Assembly (NCBI GenBank): GCA_036226585.1 | Contig: CP108997.1 | Location: forward strand, 2,294,001 to 2,358,000 | Source: Streptomyces sp. NBC_00708 | Lineage (GTDB): Bacteria; Actinomycetota; Actinomycetes; Streptomycetales; Streptomycetaceae | Reading direction: 5' to 3' | DNA length: 64,000 bases | Part shown: positions 16,659 to 26,138 of the stretch, piece after piece | Position numbering within the stretch: the stretch's first letter is position 1 | Layout of the letters: each line of letters starts with the position of its first letter | Notes under the pieces: model-generated | The model's database searches: none | The model's input: the letters and a program-made list of their open reading frames with translations, nothing else | Told to the model about the DNA's origin: nothing | Made by a program: the position numbers and the translations under genes

Positions 16659-18053
16659 GTGACACACCCGCCGAGTGTGCGCCAGGCGCCGCACCGCGCA
16701 CCGGAGCAGCCGCCCGCGCCGGTGGCCGTGCCGCCGCAGCCGAGCGCCCGCGCCGTCGCGATCGGGCGGCTGCGTGCCGCGGCGACCACCGAACCGGGGC
16801 GCCTCCGGATCATCGGGGCCGTCCTGGCGCTGCTCGTCCTCGCGTTCGGGGCGGTGACGGCCTTCGAGATCAGCGGCCGGGCGGCCTCGGCCGACGACGT
16901 GGTGGAGCGCAGCCAGCCGCTCAGCGCGGACGCGGCGGGCATCTACCGCTCGCTGGCCGACGCGGACGCGGCGGCGGCGAGCGGCTTCCTGGCCGGCCCG
17001 CAGGAGCCGCGCACGGTGCACGACCAGTACGTGAAGGACATCGAGGAGGCGTCCCGCCTGCTGGTGAAGGCCGCGGCGAACACGGACGCGGGCACGACGT
17101 CCGGCCGCGAGATCACCACGCTCAACGAGGGCCTCCCGCGCTACACCGGCCTGATCGAGCGCGCCCGCGCCGCCAACCGGCAGGGGCTCCCGCTGGGCGG
17201 CGCCTACCTGCGGTACGCGAACCAGCAGATGTCCGGCGAGCTGCTGCCGGCCGCCGAGCGGCTGTACGCGGCGGAGACCGGCCGGCTCGACCGGGACCAC
17301 AGCGCGGCGCGCGCCTGGCCGTGGTTCTCGCTGGGCGTCGGCGTCGTCGCGCTGGCGGTGCTGTTCTGGGCGCAGCGGCGCAACTACCGCCGTACGAACC
17401 GGGTGCTGAACCACGGTCTGGTGGCCGCGACGGCCGCCGCGGTGGTGCTGCTGCTCTGGCTGGCGGTGGGACACATGGTGGCCCGGTCCGACCTGGCCGA
17501 GGCCGATTCGCACGGGCAGCGGTCCATGGACGTGCTCAACCGGGCGCGCATCGACTCGCTGAAGGCGCGCGCCGACGAGAACCTCACGGTGGTGGCCCGG
17601 GGTGCGGTGCTGACCGCGGACGGCAAGAACGACAAGTACGAGACCGACTACACCGCGGGCATGAAGGCGCTGGGCGAGGAGCTGGCCGCGGCGGCGAAGC
17701 TCGCCGATGACACCGGGGACACCGAGGGCGGCAAGCCGGTCGCCTCCGCGTCCAAGGCGGTCACCGAGTGGCAGGACCGCCACCGGACCGCCCGGAAGAC
17801 CGACGACGCCGGTGACTACGAATCGGCTCTGGAGCAGATCATCGGCCAGGAGAATTCGACGGGCGAGTCGTTCAAGAAGGTGGACGACGCGCTGCGCGAG
17901 GCTCTGGCGCACGAGCAGAGCGACTTCACCCGGGCCGCGCGGGACGGCCGCGGCGCCCTGGGCGGCCTGCCCGTCGGCGCGGCGGTGCTGGCGCTGCTCG
18001 GTGCGGTCGCGGCGATCGTCGGGGTCAACCGCAGGCTCTCGGAGTTCCGGTGA
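16659..18053 (+). CDS. glnX: GlnX-like four-helix membrane protein of the pknG locus
   Basis: A 464-residue membrane protein. Predicted membrane segments lie at about 51-71, 218-240, 253-275 and 434-457, leaving two extracytoplasmic helical domains (about 72-215 and 276-430). A Pro-rich cytoplasmic leader (1-45) precedes the first segment. The layout and the adjacent genes match mycobacterial GlnX, which transmits amino-acid binding by GlnH to the kinase PknG. No enzymatic motif is visible; a sensor or transducer role is inferred from family and context. The start is the GTG at 16659, after a GGGGAGG ribosome site. Gap to glnH is 11 bp. Confidence 0.72.
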   Translation: MTHPPSVRQAPHRAPEQPPAPVAVPPQPSARAVAIGRLRAAATTEPGRLRIIGAVLALLVLAFGAVTAFEISGRAASADDVVERSQPLSADAAGIYRSLADADAAAASGFLAGPQEPRTVHDQYVKDIEEASRLLVKAAANTDAGTTSGREITTLNEGLPRYTGLIERARAANRQGLPLGGAYLRYANQQMSGELLPAAERLYAAETGRLDRDHSAARAWPWFSLGVGVVALAVLFWAQRRNYRRTNRVLNHGLVAATAAAVVLLLWLAVGHMVARSDLAEADSHGQRSMDVLNRARIDSLKARADENLTVVARGAVLTADGKNDKYETDYTAGMKALGEELAAAAKLADDTGDTEGGKPVASASKAVTEWQDRHRTARKTDDAGDYESALEQIIGQENSTGESFKKVDDALREALAHEQSDFTRAARDGRGALGGLPVGAAVLALLGAVAAIVGVNRRLSEFR

Positions 18054-18064
18054 CAGGGGGAGCG

Positions 18065-19108
18065 ATGACAGCGAAGGACCCGAGGACGGGGCGCGGCCGA
18101 CTGCGCCGGCTGCGCGGCTGGGGCGGGGTGAGCGCCATGGCCGCGGCCTGCGCGGTGACGGCGTCGCTGACCCTGCTGCCGCTGTCCCACGAGGGCGACG
18201 ACGTCTTCGGCCCCCAGGTGACGGGGCCGGGCGCGGCACACGCCGTCCAGGCGCGGGCCGACTCCTGCACGGACCCCGAGGCGAGCCTGCGGCCGGACGC
18301 GGTGGACGGGGACGCGGTCAGGAAGATCAAGGAGCGCGGCAAGCTCATCGCGGGCGTCGACCAGAACAGCTTCCAGTGGGGCTTCCGCAACCCGGAGTCC
18401 GGGGACCTCGAAGGCTTCGACATCGACCTGGTGCGGGCCATCGCGAAGGACATCCTGGGCGACGGCGACAAGGTGATCTTCCGGGCGATCCCGACCAACC
18501 AGCGCATCGCCGCGCTGGAGAACGACAAGGTCGACGTCGTCGTGCGGACGATGACGATCAACTGCGCCCGCCTGAAGCAGGTCTCGTTCTCGACGGCCTA
18601 CTTCCAGGCCGGTCAGCAGGTCCTCGCCGCGAAGGAGGACCACTCGATCACCGGGTTCAACTCCACGCTGGGCGGCAAGCGCGTCTGCACCGCCGAGGGC
18701 TCCACGGCGTACGAGGCGCTGGAGAAGGAGTCGTTCGGCTCGGTCTTCAAGGACGAGCACGACGGCACGGCGGCCGACGAGGACCAGCTCACGGTCCCCA
18801 ACCAGCTGGACTGCCTGGTGCGGCTCCAGCTGGGCGAGGTCGACGCGGTCGTCACGGACAACGCGCTGGCCGCCGGCCAGGCCGCGCAGGACCCGGCCGT
18901 GGAGCTCAAGGGCGCCCCGTTCACCACCGAGTACTACGGCGTGGCCACGAAGAAGGGCGCGGACGACCTGGTGTCCCGGGTCAACAAGGTGCTGGTCGAC
19001 TACCGGGCGGGCGGCGCGGACAGCCTCTGGATGAAGTCGTACCGCGAATGGCTGGAGGACGGCCTGCCCGGGATCAAGGCGCCGCCGGCGCCGAAGTACC
19101 GGGACTAG
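18065..19108 (+). CDS. glnH: GlnH-like amino-acid-binding protein (family 3 solute-binding fold)
   Basis: A 347-residue exported or membrane-anchored binding protein. A basic N-terminus precedes a hydrophobic segment (about 24-43); its only cysteine sits inside rather than after the segment, so a lipoprotein site is doubtful. The family 3 fold is clear: GKLIAGVDQNSFQWGFRNPE, EGFDIDLVRAIAKDILG and RIAALENDKVDVVVRTMTI. The basic RTMT segment and family suggest an acidic or polar amino-acid ligand, as for mycobacterial GlnH (aspartate/glutamate). No ABC permease or ATPase accompanies it, so it probably works as the extracellular sensor for GlnX rather than in uptake. ATG 18065 follows AGGGGGA. 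Confidence 0.82.
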   Translation: MTAKDPRTGRGRLRRLRGWGGVSAMAAACAVTASLTLLPLSHEGDDVFGPQVTGPGAAHAVQARADSCTDPEASLRPDAVDGDAVRKIKERGKLIAGVDQNSFQWGFRNPESGDLEGFDIDLVRAIAKDILGDGDKVIFRAIPTNQRIAALENDKVDVVVRTMTINCARLKQVSFSTAYFQAGQQVLAAKEDHSITGFNSTLGGKRVCTAEGSTAYEALEKESFGSVFKDEHDGTAADEDQLTVPNQLDCLVRLQLGEVDAVVTDNALAAGQAAQDPAVELKGAPFTTEYYGVATKKGADDLVSRVNKVLVDYRAGGADSLWMKSYREWLEDGLPGIKAPPAPKYRD

Positions 19109-19176
19109 GCCCCCGCCCGCGGGCGGCACTGATCCTGCGGGGCCCCGGCCCGGCGGGGAGAGCGGAGAGGTGATCG

Positions 19177-20511
19177 ATGGGCGTCGCTGGCCCCTTCCCC
19201 AGCTACGCGGCCCGGCCCCCCGGTCCGGTCATGGACCGGGACGAGGCCGACCGCGCGCTGGCCCGGCTCGGCGCGGAGCACGAGGCGATCGAGACCTCGC
19301 TCCTCGCCCTCCAGGACCACGCGGGCCGCCGGCTCCTGGAGGGCGCCGAGCTGTCCGGTGTCACCCGGGAGCGGTGGGCCGTCACGGAGCGGTCGGTCAC
19401 GCTGCTGTGGAGCTACTTCGACGCGTACGCGGGTGTGCTGAACGAGGCGCGCGCGGTGCGGGCCAGACGCCGCCACCCCAACCGCGAGGACCTGGTGGCC
19501 CTGACCGAGCTGCTGCGCGGCCAGGGTGTCACCGTGGCGCACGGCGCCGCCGGGCACGACCCGTCGGTCAGCGGACCGGCCCGCCTCTCCGAGCGGTTCA
19601 CGCTGGAGGAGCTGGTCTCCCGGATGAACGGGCTGTACGCGAGCGCCCTGGACATGGTCGTGGCGTCGGACGCCGTGTGGTCCGCGATGCCCGCCCGCAT
19701 AGACCTCCTCGCCGCCGAACTGCGCCGCACCCACTCGCTGGCGCACTCGGTGGGCGTACGGCCCGGTGAGCATCCCGCGGGCGACGACCTGGAGGCGATC
19801 ACCGAGGAGCTGGCCACGCTGCGGGCTCAGGTGATCGCGGACCCGCTGGCCTTCTGGCTGCCGGGGCCGGGGAGCGCGGCGCCCGGCGGCGGGCGCCCGG
19901 ACACGACCCGCTACGACCGGGCGGCTCGCGCGCTGGACGAGGTGCGGCGCGAGGTCGAGGCGGTGCTCGCCGTACGGCAGGACGCCGAGCAGCGGCTCGT
20001 GCACCTGCGCGACGTGCTCTCCCGGGCCGACCGCACGCTGGCCGAGGCCCGGGTGGCGCGCGGCGAGGTGCTGGCCAAGATCGCCGCGTCCGAGGTGCCC
20101 GCGGTCAACGGCCCGCCGACCGCGCTCCAGGAGCGTCTGGCCGCCGCGTCCGAGTACCGCAGGCATGCCCGCTGGCACCGCCTCTCACCGCTCCTGGAGA
20201 CCCTGGAGCGCGAGGCCGAGGAGGAGTTGCTGCGGGCCCGCGAGCAGCTGACGGCGGTCACCGCGCCGCTCGCCGTCCGGGCGGAGCTGCGCGGCCGGCT
20301 CGACGCGTACCGGGCGAAGGTGGCCCGTAACGGGCTGGCGGAGGACCCGGTGCTGATCGAGCGGTACGACGCGGCGCGCCGGATGCTGTGGAGCGCCCCG
20401 TGCGATCTGCGGGTGGCGGCGGGCGCCGTGCAGCGCTACCAGGACGCGGCGCTGGAACTGCTGGGCGGCCGGGGTGCACCCGGCCCGCAGGACCGGCGGG
20501 GGTATTCGTGA
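19177..20511 (+). CDS. Conserved helical protein of unknown function in the pknG locus
   Basis: A 444-residue soluble protein between glnH and pknG. It is rich in Ala, Arg, Glu and Leu, with long predicted helices and coiled-coil-like stretches (about 245-340, TTRYDRAARALDEVRREV onward). No signal peptide, membrane segment, nucleotide-binding motif or cysteine cluster is visible, and I do not recognise a family. Its place in a run of co-directional genes (68 bp after glnH, 94 bp before pknG) suggests a structural adaptor of the signalling system. Start: ATG 19177 with GAGAGGTG upstream. Confidence 0.7.
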   Translation: MGVAGPFPSYAARPPGPVMDRDEADRALARLGAEHEAIETSLLALQDHAGRRLLEGAELSGVTRERWAVTERSVTLLWSYFDAYAGVLNEARAVRARRRHPNREDLVALTELLRGQGVTVAHGAAGHDPSVSGPARLSERFTLEELVSRMNGLYASALDMVVASDAVWSAMPARIDLLAAELRRTHSLAHSVGVRPGEHPAGDDLEAITEELATLRAQVIADPLAFWLPGPGSAAPGGGRPDTTRYDRAARALDEVRREVEAVLAVRQDAEQRLVHLRDVLSRADRTLAEARVARGEVLAKIAASEVPAVNGPPTALQERLAAASEYRRHARWHRLSPLLETLEREAEEELLRAREQLTAVTAPLAVRAELRGRLDAYRAKVARNGLAEDPVLIERYDAARRMLWSAPCDLRVAAGAVQRYQDAALELLGGRGAPGPQDRRGYS

Positions 20512-20605
20512 GAGGCGCCGGGCCCGGGGGGCGTACAGCGGGCATGAGCAGGAGTGACGGAACGTCGAGGCCGCCGAGGCGGCGGGGCGAAGAGGGGGAA
20601 CGAAC

Positions 20606-23362
20606 ATGAGTACGCAGTGCCAGCGCCCCGCGTGCGAGGGCAGTTACGAGGACATGGGCGGCGGTGAGCTGTACTGCGACACCTGCGGTCTGGCGCCCGT
20701 GGTGTCGCCCACCGGCATGGTCAGCTCGCCGCCCACCGGCATCGCGGGCGGCGGCCGGGGCAGCCGGGGCTCCAGCAGCGCCTCGGCGCGCAGCAGTTCG
20801 CAGGCGTCGTCCCGGGCGTCCTCGCGGTCCTCTTCGCGTTCGTCGACCTCGCGGCGTTCGGTGTCGGGGCGGCTCTCGCGGTCGCTGTCGGGCGCGACCA
20901 CCTCGCATTCCGTCTCGGTGCGCTCCTCCGCCAAGTCGACCAACGCCTCGGGCCGCAACCGGCTGGGCGCGGGCCTGGTGCAGGTGCCGGACGTACCGCG
21001 GCCCGATCCGCGTACGGCCGTGATGGAGAACCCGGAGGTGCCCGAGCGCAAGCGGTTCTGCTCGCGGTCGGACTGCGGGGCGCCGGTGGGCCGGTCCCGG
21101 GGCGAACGTCCCGGCCGCACCGAGGGGTTCTGCACCAAGTGCGGCCATCCGTACTCCTTCATGCCCAAGCTCCAGACGGGCGACGTCGTCCACGGGCAGT
21201 ACGAGGTCGCGGGCTGTCTGGCCCACGGCGGTCTCGGCTGGGTCTACCTCGCGGTGGACAAGGCGGTCTCCGACCGGTGGGTGGTGCTCAAGGGCCTGCT
21301 GGACACGGGCGACCAGGACGCCATGGCGGCGGCGATCTCGGAACGGCGGTTCCTCGCCGAGATCGAGCACTCCAACATCGTCCGCATCTACAACTTCGTC
21401 GAGCACCTGGACCAGCGGACCGGTTCGCTCGACGGGTACATCGTCATGGAGTACGTCGGCGGCAAGGCGCTCAAGGAGATCGCCAACGAGCGCCGCACCC
21501 CGGCCGGGAAGCGCGACCCGCTGCCGGTCGAGCAGGCGTGCGCCTTCGGTATAGAGGCCCTGGAGGCGCTGGGCCACCTGCACAGCCGCAACCTGCTCTA
21601 CTGCGACTTCAAGGTCGACAACGCGATCCAGACCGAGGACCAGCTGAAGCTGATCGACATGGGCGCGGTCCGCAGGATGGACGACGACGAGTCGGCCATC
21701 TACGGCACCGTCGGCTACCAGGCGCCCGAGGTCGCGGAGCTGGGCCCGTCGGTCGCCTCCGACCTGTACACGGTGGCCCGCACGCTCGCGGTGCTCACCT
21801 TCGACTTCCAGGGGTACACGAACGTCTTCGTGGACTCGCTGCCGGACCCGGACAACATCGAGGTGTTCCGGACCTACGAGTCGTTCTACCGGCTCCTGGT
21901 GCGGGCCACCGACCCCGACCCGGCCCGGCGGTTCGCCTCGGCGGCGGAGATGGCGGAGCAGCTGACGGGCGTGCTGCGCGAGGTGGTGTCGCTCCAGACG
22001 GGGCGTCCGCGTCCGGCGCTGTCGACGCTGTTCGGCGCGGAGCTGCGGGTCACCGACACGGAGCTGTTCGCCGACCGGGCGGACGAGGTGTCCCGGCTGG
22101 GCGCCCGGACCGCCGGCTCCGGCGGGCGCCTCGGCCGCCGGCGGGGCGGGGCGAACGCCCAGGCACCGTCCGCGCCCGCCGCCGTGACCCCGCCCGGGGG
22201 CGTACCGGGGGCACTGCCCGCCGGGCCGCCGCCCATGGCGCCCACCGGCGCGGCCCCGGTGCCGTCCGCCGCCACCCATGTCCGCAGCCCCGGCGGCGCG
22301 GGCACCGGCTCCGGGCCCCTGCCGTACGCGCCCGCCGCGAGTGTCCCGGCTCCCCGGAGCCCGGTCCCCTCCCCCGGTGCCCCGCAGGCGCCGGCGGCCG
22401 GGCGGGCGCCCCGGCTGGCCGGGCTCGACGTGCGGGTGACCTCGCTCGCGCTGCCCGTGCCCCGGGTCGACGCGAGCGACCCCAACGCCGGTTTCCTGGC
22501 CGGGGTGATGGCGTCGGCGCCGGCCGAGCTGATCGCCGCGCTGCAGGCGGTGCCGGCCGCCTCGCTGGAGACCCGGCTGCGCGAGCTGCGCGCCTACCTG
22601 GAGATGCGGGACCTCGCCGCCGCCGCGAAGACCCTGGCCGCGCTGGAGGGGCAGCACGCGGACGACTGGCGCGTCGTCTGGTACCGGGGCCTCACCTCCC
22701 TGGTGACCGGCGACAACGAGAACGCGGCGCTGTCGTTCGACGCGGTGTACGACGCGTTCCCCGGGGAGCCCGCGCCCAAGCTGGCCCTCGGCATCTGCGC
22801 GGAGGTCCTGGGGCAGCTGGACAACGCCGCCGAGTACTACCGGCTGGTGTGGCTGACCGATCCGAGCTTCGTGAGCGCGGCGTTCGGCCTGGCCCGGGTG
22901 CAGATCGCGGCCGGCGACCGGGGCGCGGCCGTCCGGACGCTGGAGTCGGTGCCGGAGGCGTCGATCCACTTCACGGCGGCCCGGATCGCCGCCGTTCGCG
23001 CCCGGCTGCGTGAACGCGCCCCCGACGAGCCGCTGCTGGCGGACCTGATGGCCGCGTCGGCCCAGGTGTCGGGGCTCTCGGGGCTCGGGCTCGACGCGGT
23101 CCGGCGGGAGCGCCTGTCGGCCGAGGTGCTGGGCACGGCGCTCGACTGGGTACTCTCCGGTAGCCCTTCGGGGCCGCAGCCGGCCGCGCACGCCGGGCCG
23201 CACGGCCCGGGGACGCTGCTCGGCAGCGAGCTGGACGAGCGCGGACTGCGGTTCGGCCTGGAGCGTGCGTACCGGATGCTCGCCCGGCTCGCTGAGCCCG
23301 GCGCCGAGAGGATCGAACTGGTGGAGCGGGCCAACCGCTTCCGCCCCCGAACGTGGGTGTGA
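20606..23362 (+). CDS. pknG: PknG-like serine/threonine protein kinase with zinc ribbons and TPR tail
   Basis: A 918-residue soluble kinase. Order: zinc ribbon (C5, C10, C24, C27), Ser/Arg-rich linker (about 50-115), second rubredoxin-like zinc site (C152, C157, C176, C179), kinase domain (about 190-460), Pro/Ala linker, and a helical tetratricopeptide-like tail (about 620-918). Kinase residues: glycine loop HGGLGWVYLA (207-216), Lys229 in VVLKGL, catalytic Asp334 and Asn339 in YCDFKVDN, and metal-site Asp351 in IDMGAV (in place of DFG). The missing Arg before Asp334 marks a non-RD kinase, as in PknG. Mycobacterial PknG phosphorylates an FHA protein (GarA) in response to glutamate/aspartate via GlnX/GlnH; the same partners flank this gene. 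AAGAGGGGGAACGAAC precedes the ATG. Confidence 0.85.
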   Translation: MSTQCQRPACEGSYEDMGGGELYCDTCGLAPVVSPTGMVSSPPTGIAGGGRGSRGSSSASARSSSQASSRASSRSSSRSSTSRRSVSGRLSRSLSGATTSHSVSVRSSAKSTNASGRNRLGAGLVQVPDVPRPDPRTAVMENPEVPERKRFCSRSDCGAPVGRSRGERPGRTEGFCTKCGHPYSFMPKLQTGDVVHGQYEVAGCLAHGGLGWVYLAVDKAVSDRWVVLKGLLDTGDQDAMAAAISERRFLAEIEHSNIVRIYNFVEHLDQRTGSLDGYIVMEYVGGKALKEIANERRTPAGKRDPLPVEQACAFGIEALEALGHLHSRNLLYCDFKVDNAIQTEDQLKLIDMGAVRRMDDDESAIYGTVGYQAPEVAELGPSVASDLYTVARTLAVLTFDFQGYTNVFVDSLPDPDNIEVFRTYESFYRLLVRATDPDPARRFASAAEMAEQLTGVLREVVSLQTGRPRPALSTLFGAELRVTDTELFADRADEVSRLGARTAGSGGRLGRRRGGANAQAPSAPAAVTPPGGVPGALPAGPPPMAPTGAAPVPSAATHVRSPGGAGTGSGPLPYAPAASVPAPRSPVPSPGAPQAPAAGRAPRLAGLDVRVTSLALPVPRVDASDPNAGFLAGVMASAPAELIAALQAVPAASLETRLRELRAYLEMRDLAAAAKTLAALEGQHADDWRVVWYRGLTSLVTGDNENAALSFDAVYDAFPGEPAPKLALGICAEVLGQLDNAAEYYRLVWLTDPSFVSAAFGLARVQIAAGDRGAAVRTLESVPEASIHFTAARIAAVRARLRERAPDEPLLADLMAASAQVSGLSGLGLDAVRRERLSAEVLGTALDWVLSGSPSGPQPAAHAGPHGPGTLLGSELDERGLRFGLERAYRMLARLAEPGAERIELVERANRFRPRTWV

Positions 23363-23364
23363 AC

Positions 23365-24600
23365 ATGTCGCAGAACCACCAGGAGACGGCCTTGCCGAGG
23401 TGCCCCGGCTGCGAGGAGCCGCTGGAGCAGGGCGACCTGTTCTGCGGTGCCTGCGGGTACGACCTGTCGGCCGTGCCCGAGCCGCCCCACGACCGCCCGA
23501 CGGTCGCCATCGCCACGCCCGGCGCGGGTGCGCCGGACGCGGGCGCCCCTGCCGGGGTCCGCTACGACGGGCCGGACGCCGCCGGGGACTTCGAGCTCGC
23601 CGCTCCTGGTGCCGCGCCCGATCCCCGTACGTCCCCGGAGCCGGTGCCGGCTCCGGCCCAGGCACCCGCCCCGGCACCGGCGGCGGCCGGGGGCAAGGTC
23701 TGTGTGGCCTGCCGGGCCGGGCGGGTCGACGGCGACGGCTACTGCGAGAACTGCGGCCACGCGCAGCCGCGCGAGCGCGACCACATGGAGAAGGACCTGG
23801 GCGCGGTCGCCGCGGTCAGCGACCGGGGGCTGCGCCACCACCGCAACGAGGACGCGTTCGCGGTGTCGACGACCGCCCTGCCGGACGGCTCGGCGGCCGT
23901 CGTCGCGATCGTCTGCGACGGGGTCTCCTCGGCCAGCCGGCCCGACGAGGCGTCGGCGGCGGCGGCGAGCGCGGCCAACGCCTCCCTGCTGGAGTCGCTG
24001 CCGCGCGGCACGCATCCGCAGCAGGCGATGCACGAGGCGATCGTCGCGGCGTCGGAGTCGGTCAACCTGCTGGCCCAGCAGGCCGGTCAGAGCCCGGAGC
24101 GCCACCAGAACGCCCCGGCGTGCACCCTGGTCGGCGCGGTCATGGCGAGCGGCCTGCTGGTCGTGGGCTGGGTCGGCGACAGCCGCGTGTACTGGGTGCC
24201 CGAGGACCGCTCCACCGCGCCCGCCCGGCTCACCGAGGACGACTCGTGGGCCGCGCAGATGGTCGCGACGGGCCTGATGAACGAGGCGGAGGCGTACGCG
24301 GACGAGCGCGCCCACGCCATCACGGGCTGGCTCGGCGCGGACGCCTACGAACTGGAGCCGCACACCGCCTCGTTCAAGCCGGACCGCCCCGGCCTGGTGG
24401 TGGTCTGCACGGACGGCCTGTGGAACTACGCGGAGTCCGCCGCCGAGATGGCGGCCGCGGTGCCCGAGGACGCCTGCCAACGGCCGCTGCACGGCGCCCA
24501 GGTGCTGGTCGGCCACGCCCTCGACGGCGGCGGCCACGACAACGTAACAGTGGCCCTGCTGCCGTTCGCCGTGTCACCGCAAGGGGCAGGCTCCGCCTGA
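23365..24600 (+). CDS. PP2C-type protein phosphatase with N-terminal double zinc ribbon
   Basis: A 411-residue protein. It opens with a zinc ribbon (CPGC...CGAC), a Pro/Ala linker and a second ribbon (CVAC...CENC), then a PP2C domain from about 145. Metal- and phosphate-binding motifs are complete: SDRGLRHHRNEDAF, VCDGVSS, GDSRVYW, DGLWNYAES and GGHDNVTVALL. It should dephosphorylate Ser/Thr substrates of the adjacent PknG-like kinase using Mn/Mg. ATG 23365 lies 2 nt after the pknG stop; an upstream in-frame GTG at 23359 overlapping that stop is possible. Neighbourhood and shared zinc ribbons argue for a functional pair with the kinase. Confidence 0.88.
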   Translation: MSQNHQETALPRCPGCEEPLEQGDLFCGACGYDLSAVPEPPHDRPTVAIATPGAGAPDAGAPAGVRYDGPDAAGDFELAAPGAAPDPRTSPEPVPAPAQAPAPAPAAAGGKVCVACRAGRVDGDGYCENCGHAQPRERDHMEKDLGAVAAVSDRGLRHHRNEDAFAVSTTALPDGSAAVVAIVCDGVSSASRPDEASAAAASAANASLLESLPRGTHPQQAMHEAIVAASESVNLLAQQAGQSPERHQNAPACTLVGAVMASGLLVVGWVGDSRVYWVPEDRSTAPARLTEDDSWAAQMVATGLMNEAEAYADERAHAITGWLGADAYELEPHTASFKPDRPGLVVVCTDGLWNYAESAAEMAAAVPEDACQRPLHGAQVLVGHALDGGGHDNVTVALLPFAVSPQGAGSA

Positions 24601-24688
24601 TACGGGGCGGTTCATCCCTCCCCGACTTCGATGCCTTTGTCCGTACCGCTGGCTCCGTCGACGCGTGGAGCCTCAAGGAGCCGATCAG

Positions 24689-26032
24689 ATGGCCAACTTC
24701 TCCAAGTCGAACGTGCCGCAGTTCTCCGTCGAGGTGTACCAGAACGAGTTCCTGCCCGAGGGCGGCCGCGAGGTCAACGGCATCATCACGGTCACCTCGA
24801 CCGGGGGCGGCACCACCGGCGGCGTACCGCTGGCGGGGTCGCCCGTGCCGGGGCAGGCCACCGGCGCCGCCGTGGTGATCATGGTGGACTGCTCGGGTTC
24901 GATGGACTACCCGCCGACCAAGATGCGCAACGCCCGTGACGCGACGGCGGCGGCCGTGGACACCCTGCGCGACGGCACCTCGTTCGCCGTGGTCGGCGGG
25001 ACGCACGTGGCCAAGGAGGTCTACCCGGGCAACGGCCGGCTCGCCGTCGCCGACGCGCGGACCCGGGCCGAGGCCAAGCAGGCCCTGCGCCGGCTGAGCG
25101 CGGGCGGCGGTACGGCGATCGGGACCTGGCTGCGGCTGGCGGACCGGCTGCTCGGCGCCGCCGACGTGGACATCCGGCACGGCATCCTGCTCACCGACGG
25201 GCGCAACGAGCACGAGTCCCCGGAGGACCTGCGCGCCGCGCTGGACGCCTGTGCGGGCCGGTTCACCTGTGACGCCCGCGGGGTCGGTACCGACTGGGAG
25301 GTGAAAGAGGTCACAGCCATCGCCTCGGCGCTCCTCGGCACCGCCGACATCGTCGCCGACCCGGCCGGGCTCGCGGCGGACTTCACGCACATGATGGAGA
25401 ACGCCATGGGCAAGGAGGTCGCGGACGTCGCGCTGCGGCTGTGGACCCCGGTCGGCGTGGAGATCATGTTCGTGAAGCAGGTCGCGCCGACGGTCGCCGA
25501 TCTGACCGCCCGCCGCACCGAGGCGGGTCCCCGGGCCGGGGACTACCCCACCGGTTCCTGGGGCGACGAGTCCCGCGACTACCACGTGTGCGTCCGGGTG
25601 CCGGAGGCCGGCATCGGGCAGGAGATGCTCGCGGCCCGGGTCTCGCTGATCCTTCCCGACCCTGCGGGCGGGGCGCCGCAGACCCTCTCGCAGGGGCTGG
25701 TCCGGGCGGTGTGGACCGACGACATGGTGGCGTCGACCTCGATCAATCCGCAGGTCGCGCACTACACGGGTCAGGCCGAACTGGCACAAGTCATCCAGCA
25801 GGGGCTCGATGCCCGCAAGTCGGGAGACTTCGACGGCGCCACGGCCAAACTGGGCCGCGCGGTGCAGCTGGCGTCGGCGTCCGGGAACGAGGACACTGCG
25901 AAACTGCTTTCGAAGGTGGTAGACGTCGTCGACGCGGCGACGGGTACTGTGCGACTGAAGGCGAAGGTCGCGGAAGCGGACGAGATGACTCTCGAAACGC
26001 GCTCGACGAAGACGGTTCGCGTCAAGAAATAA
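24689..26032 (+). CDS. von Willebrand factor A domain protein of the pknG locus
   Basis: A 447-residue cytoplasmic protein. An N-terminal beta segment (FSVEVYQNEFLPEGGREVNG) is followed by a vWA domain with a complete MIDAS, DCSGSMDYPPTKM (about 69-81), a threonine loop near GGGTAIGTW and LLTDGRNE. The C-terminal half has a beta-rich region and a helical segment (about 350-440). vWA domains of this type bind metal-dependent partners. With a kinase and a PP2C next to it, it resembles TerY-like proteins of the vWA/PP2C/kinase triads described in tellurite and stress systems. ATG 24689 has AAGGAG 8 nt upstream. Confidence 0.85.
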   Translation: MANFSKSNVPQFSVEVYQNEFLPEGGREVNGIITVTSTGGGTTGGVPLAGSPVPGQATGAAVVIMVDCSGSMDYPPTKMRNARDATAAAVDTLRDGTSFAVVGGTHVAKEVYPGNGRLAVADARTRAEAKQALRRLSAGGGTAIGTWLRLADRLLGAADVDIRHGILLTDGRNEHESPEDLRAALDACAGRFTCDARGVGTDWEVKEVTAIASALLGTADIVADPAGLAADFTHMMENAMGKEVADVALRLWTPVGVEIMFVKQVAPTVADLTARRTEAGPRAGDYPTGSWGDESRDYHVCVRVPEAGIGQEMLAARVSLILPDPAGGAPQTLSQGLVRAVWTDDMVASTSINPQVAHYTGQAELAQVIQQGLDARKSGDFDGATAKLGRAVQLASASGNEDTAKLLSKVVDVVDAATGTVRLKAKVAEADEMTLETRSTKTVRVKK

Positions 26033-26138
26033 TCGGACCGTCACCACGATCAGCCACCCGCCGGTTCAGGTCCGCCGGGCGGCGGAGCACGACAAGTAAC
26101 GGCCTGCGGGCCGGAGAAGGAGAGGGGGAAGCGCCGAC

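Noticed and set aside
19113..19126. Perfect 14-bp palindrome CCGCCCGCGGGCGG after glnH as a terminator
   Set aside because: It has no loop and no U-tract, and the co-directional gene follows only 50 bp later; probably base composition.
20258..23677. A 1139-codon open frame on the minus strand opposite pknG and the unknown gene
   Set aside because: Composition is Arg/Gly/Pro/Ala-rich with no recognisable domain, whereas the plus strand here carries a kinase with all catalytic motifs. Long antisense frames arise from extreme GC3 bias.
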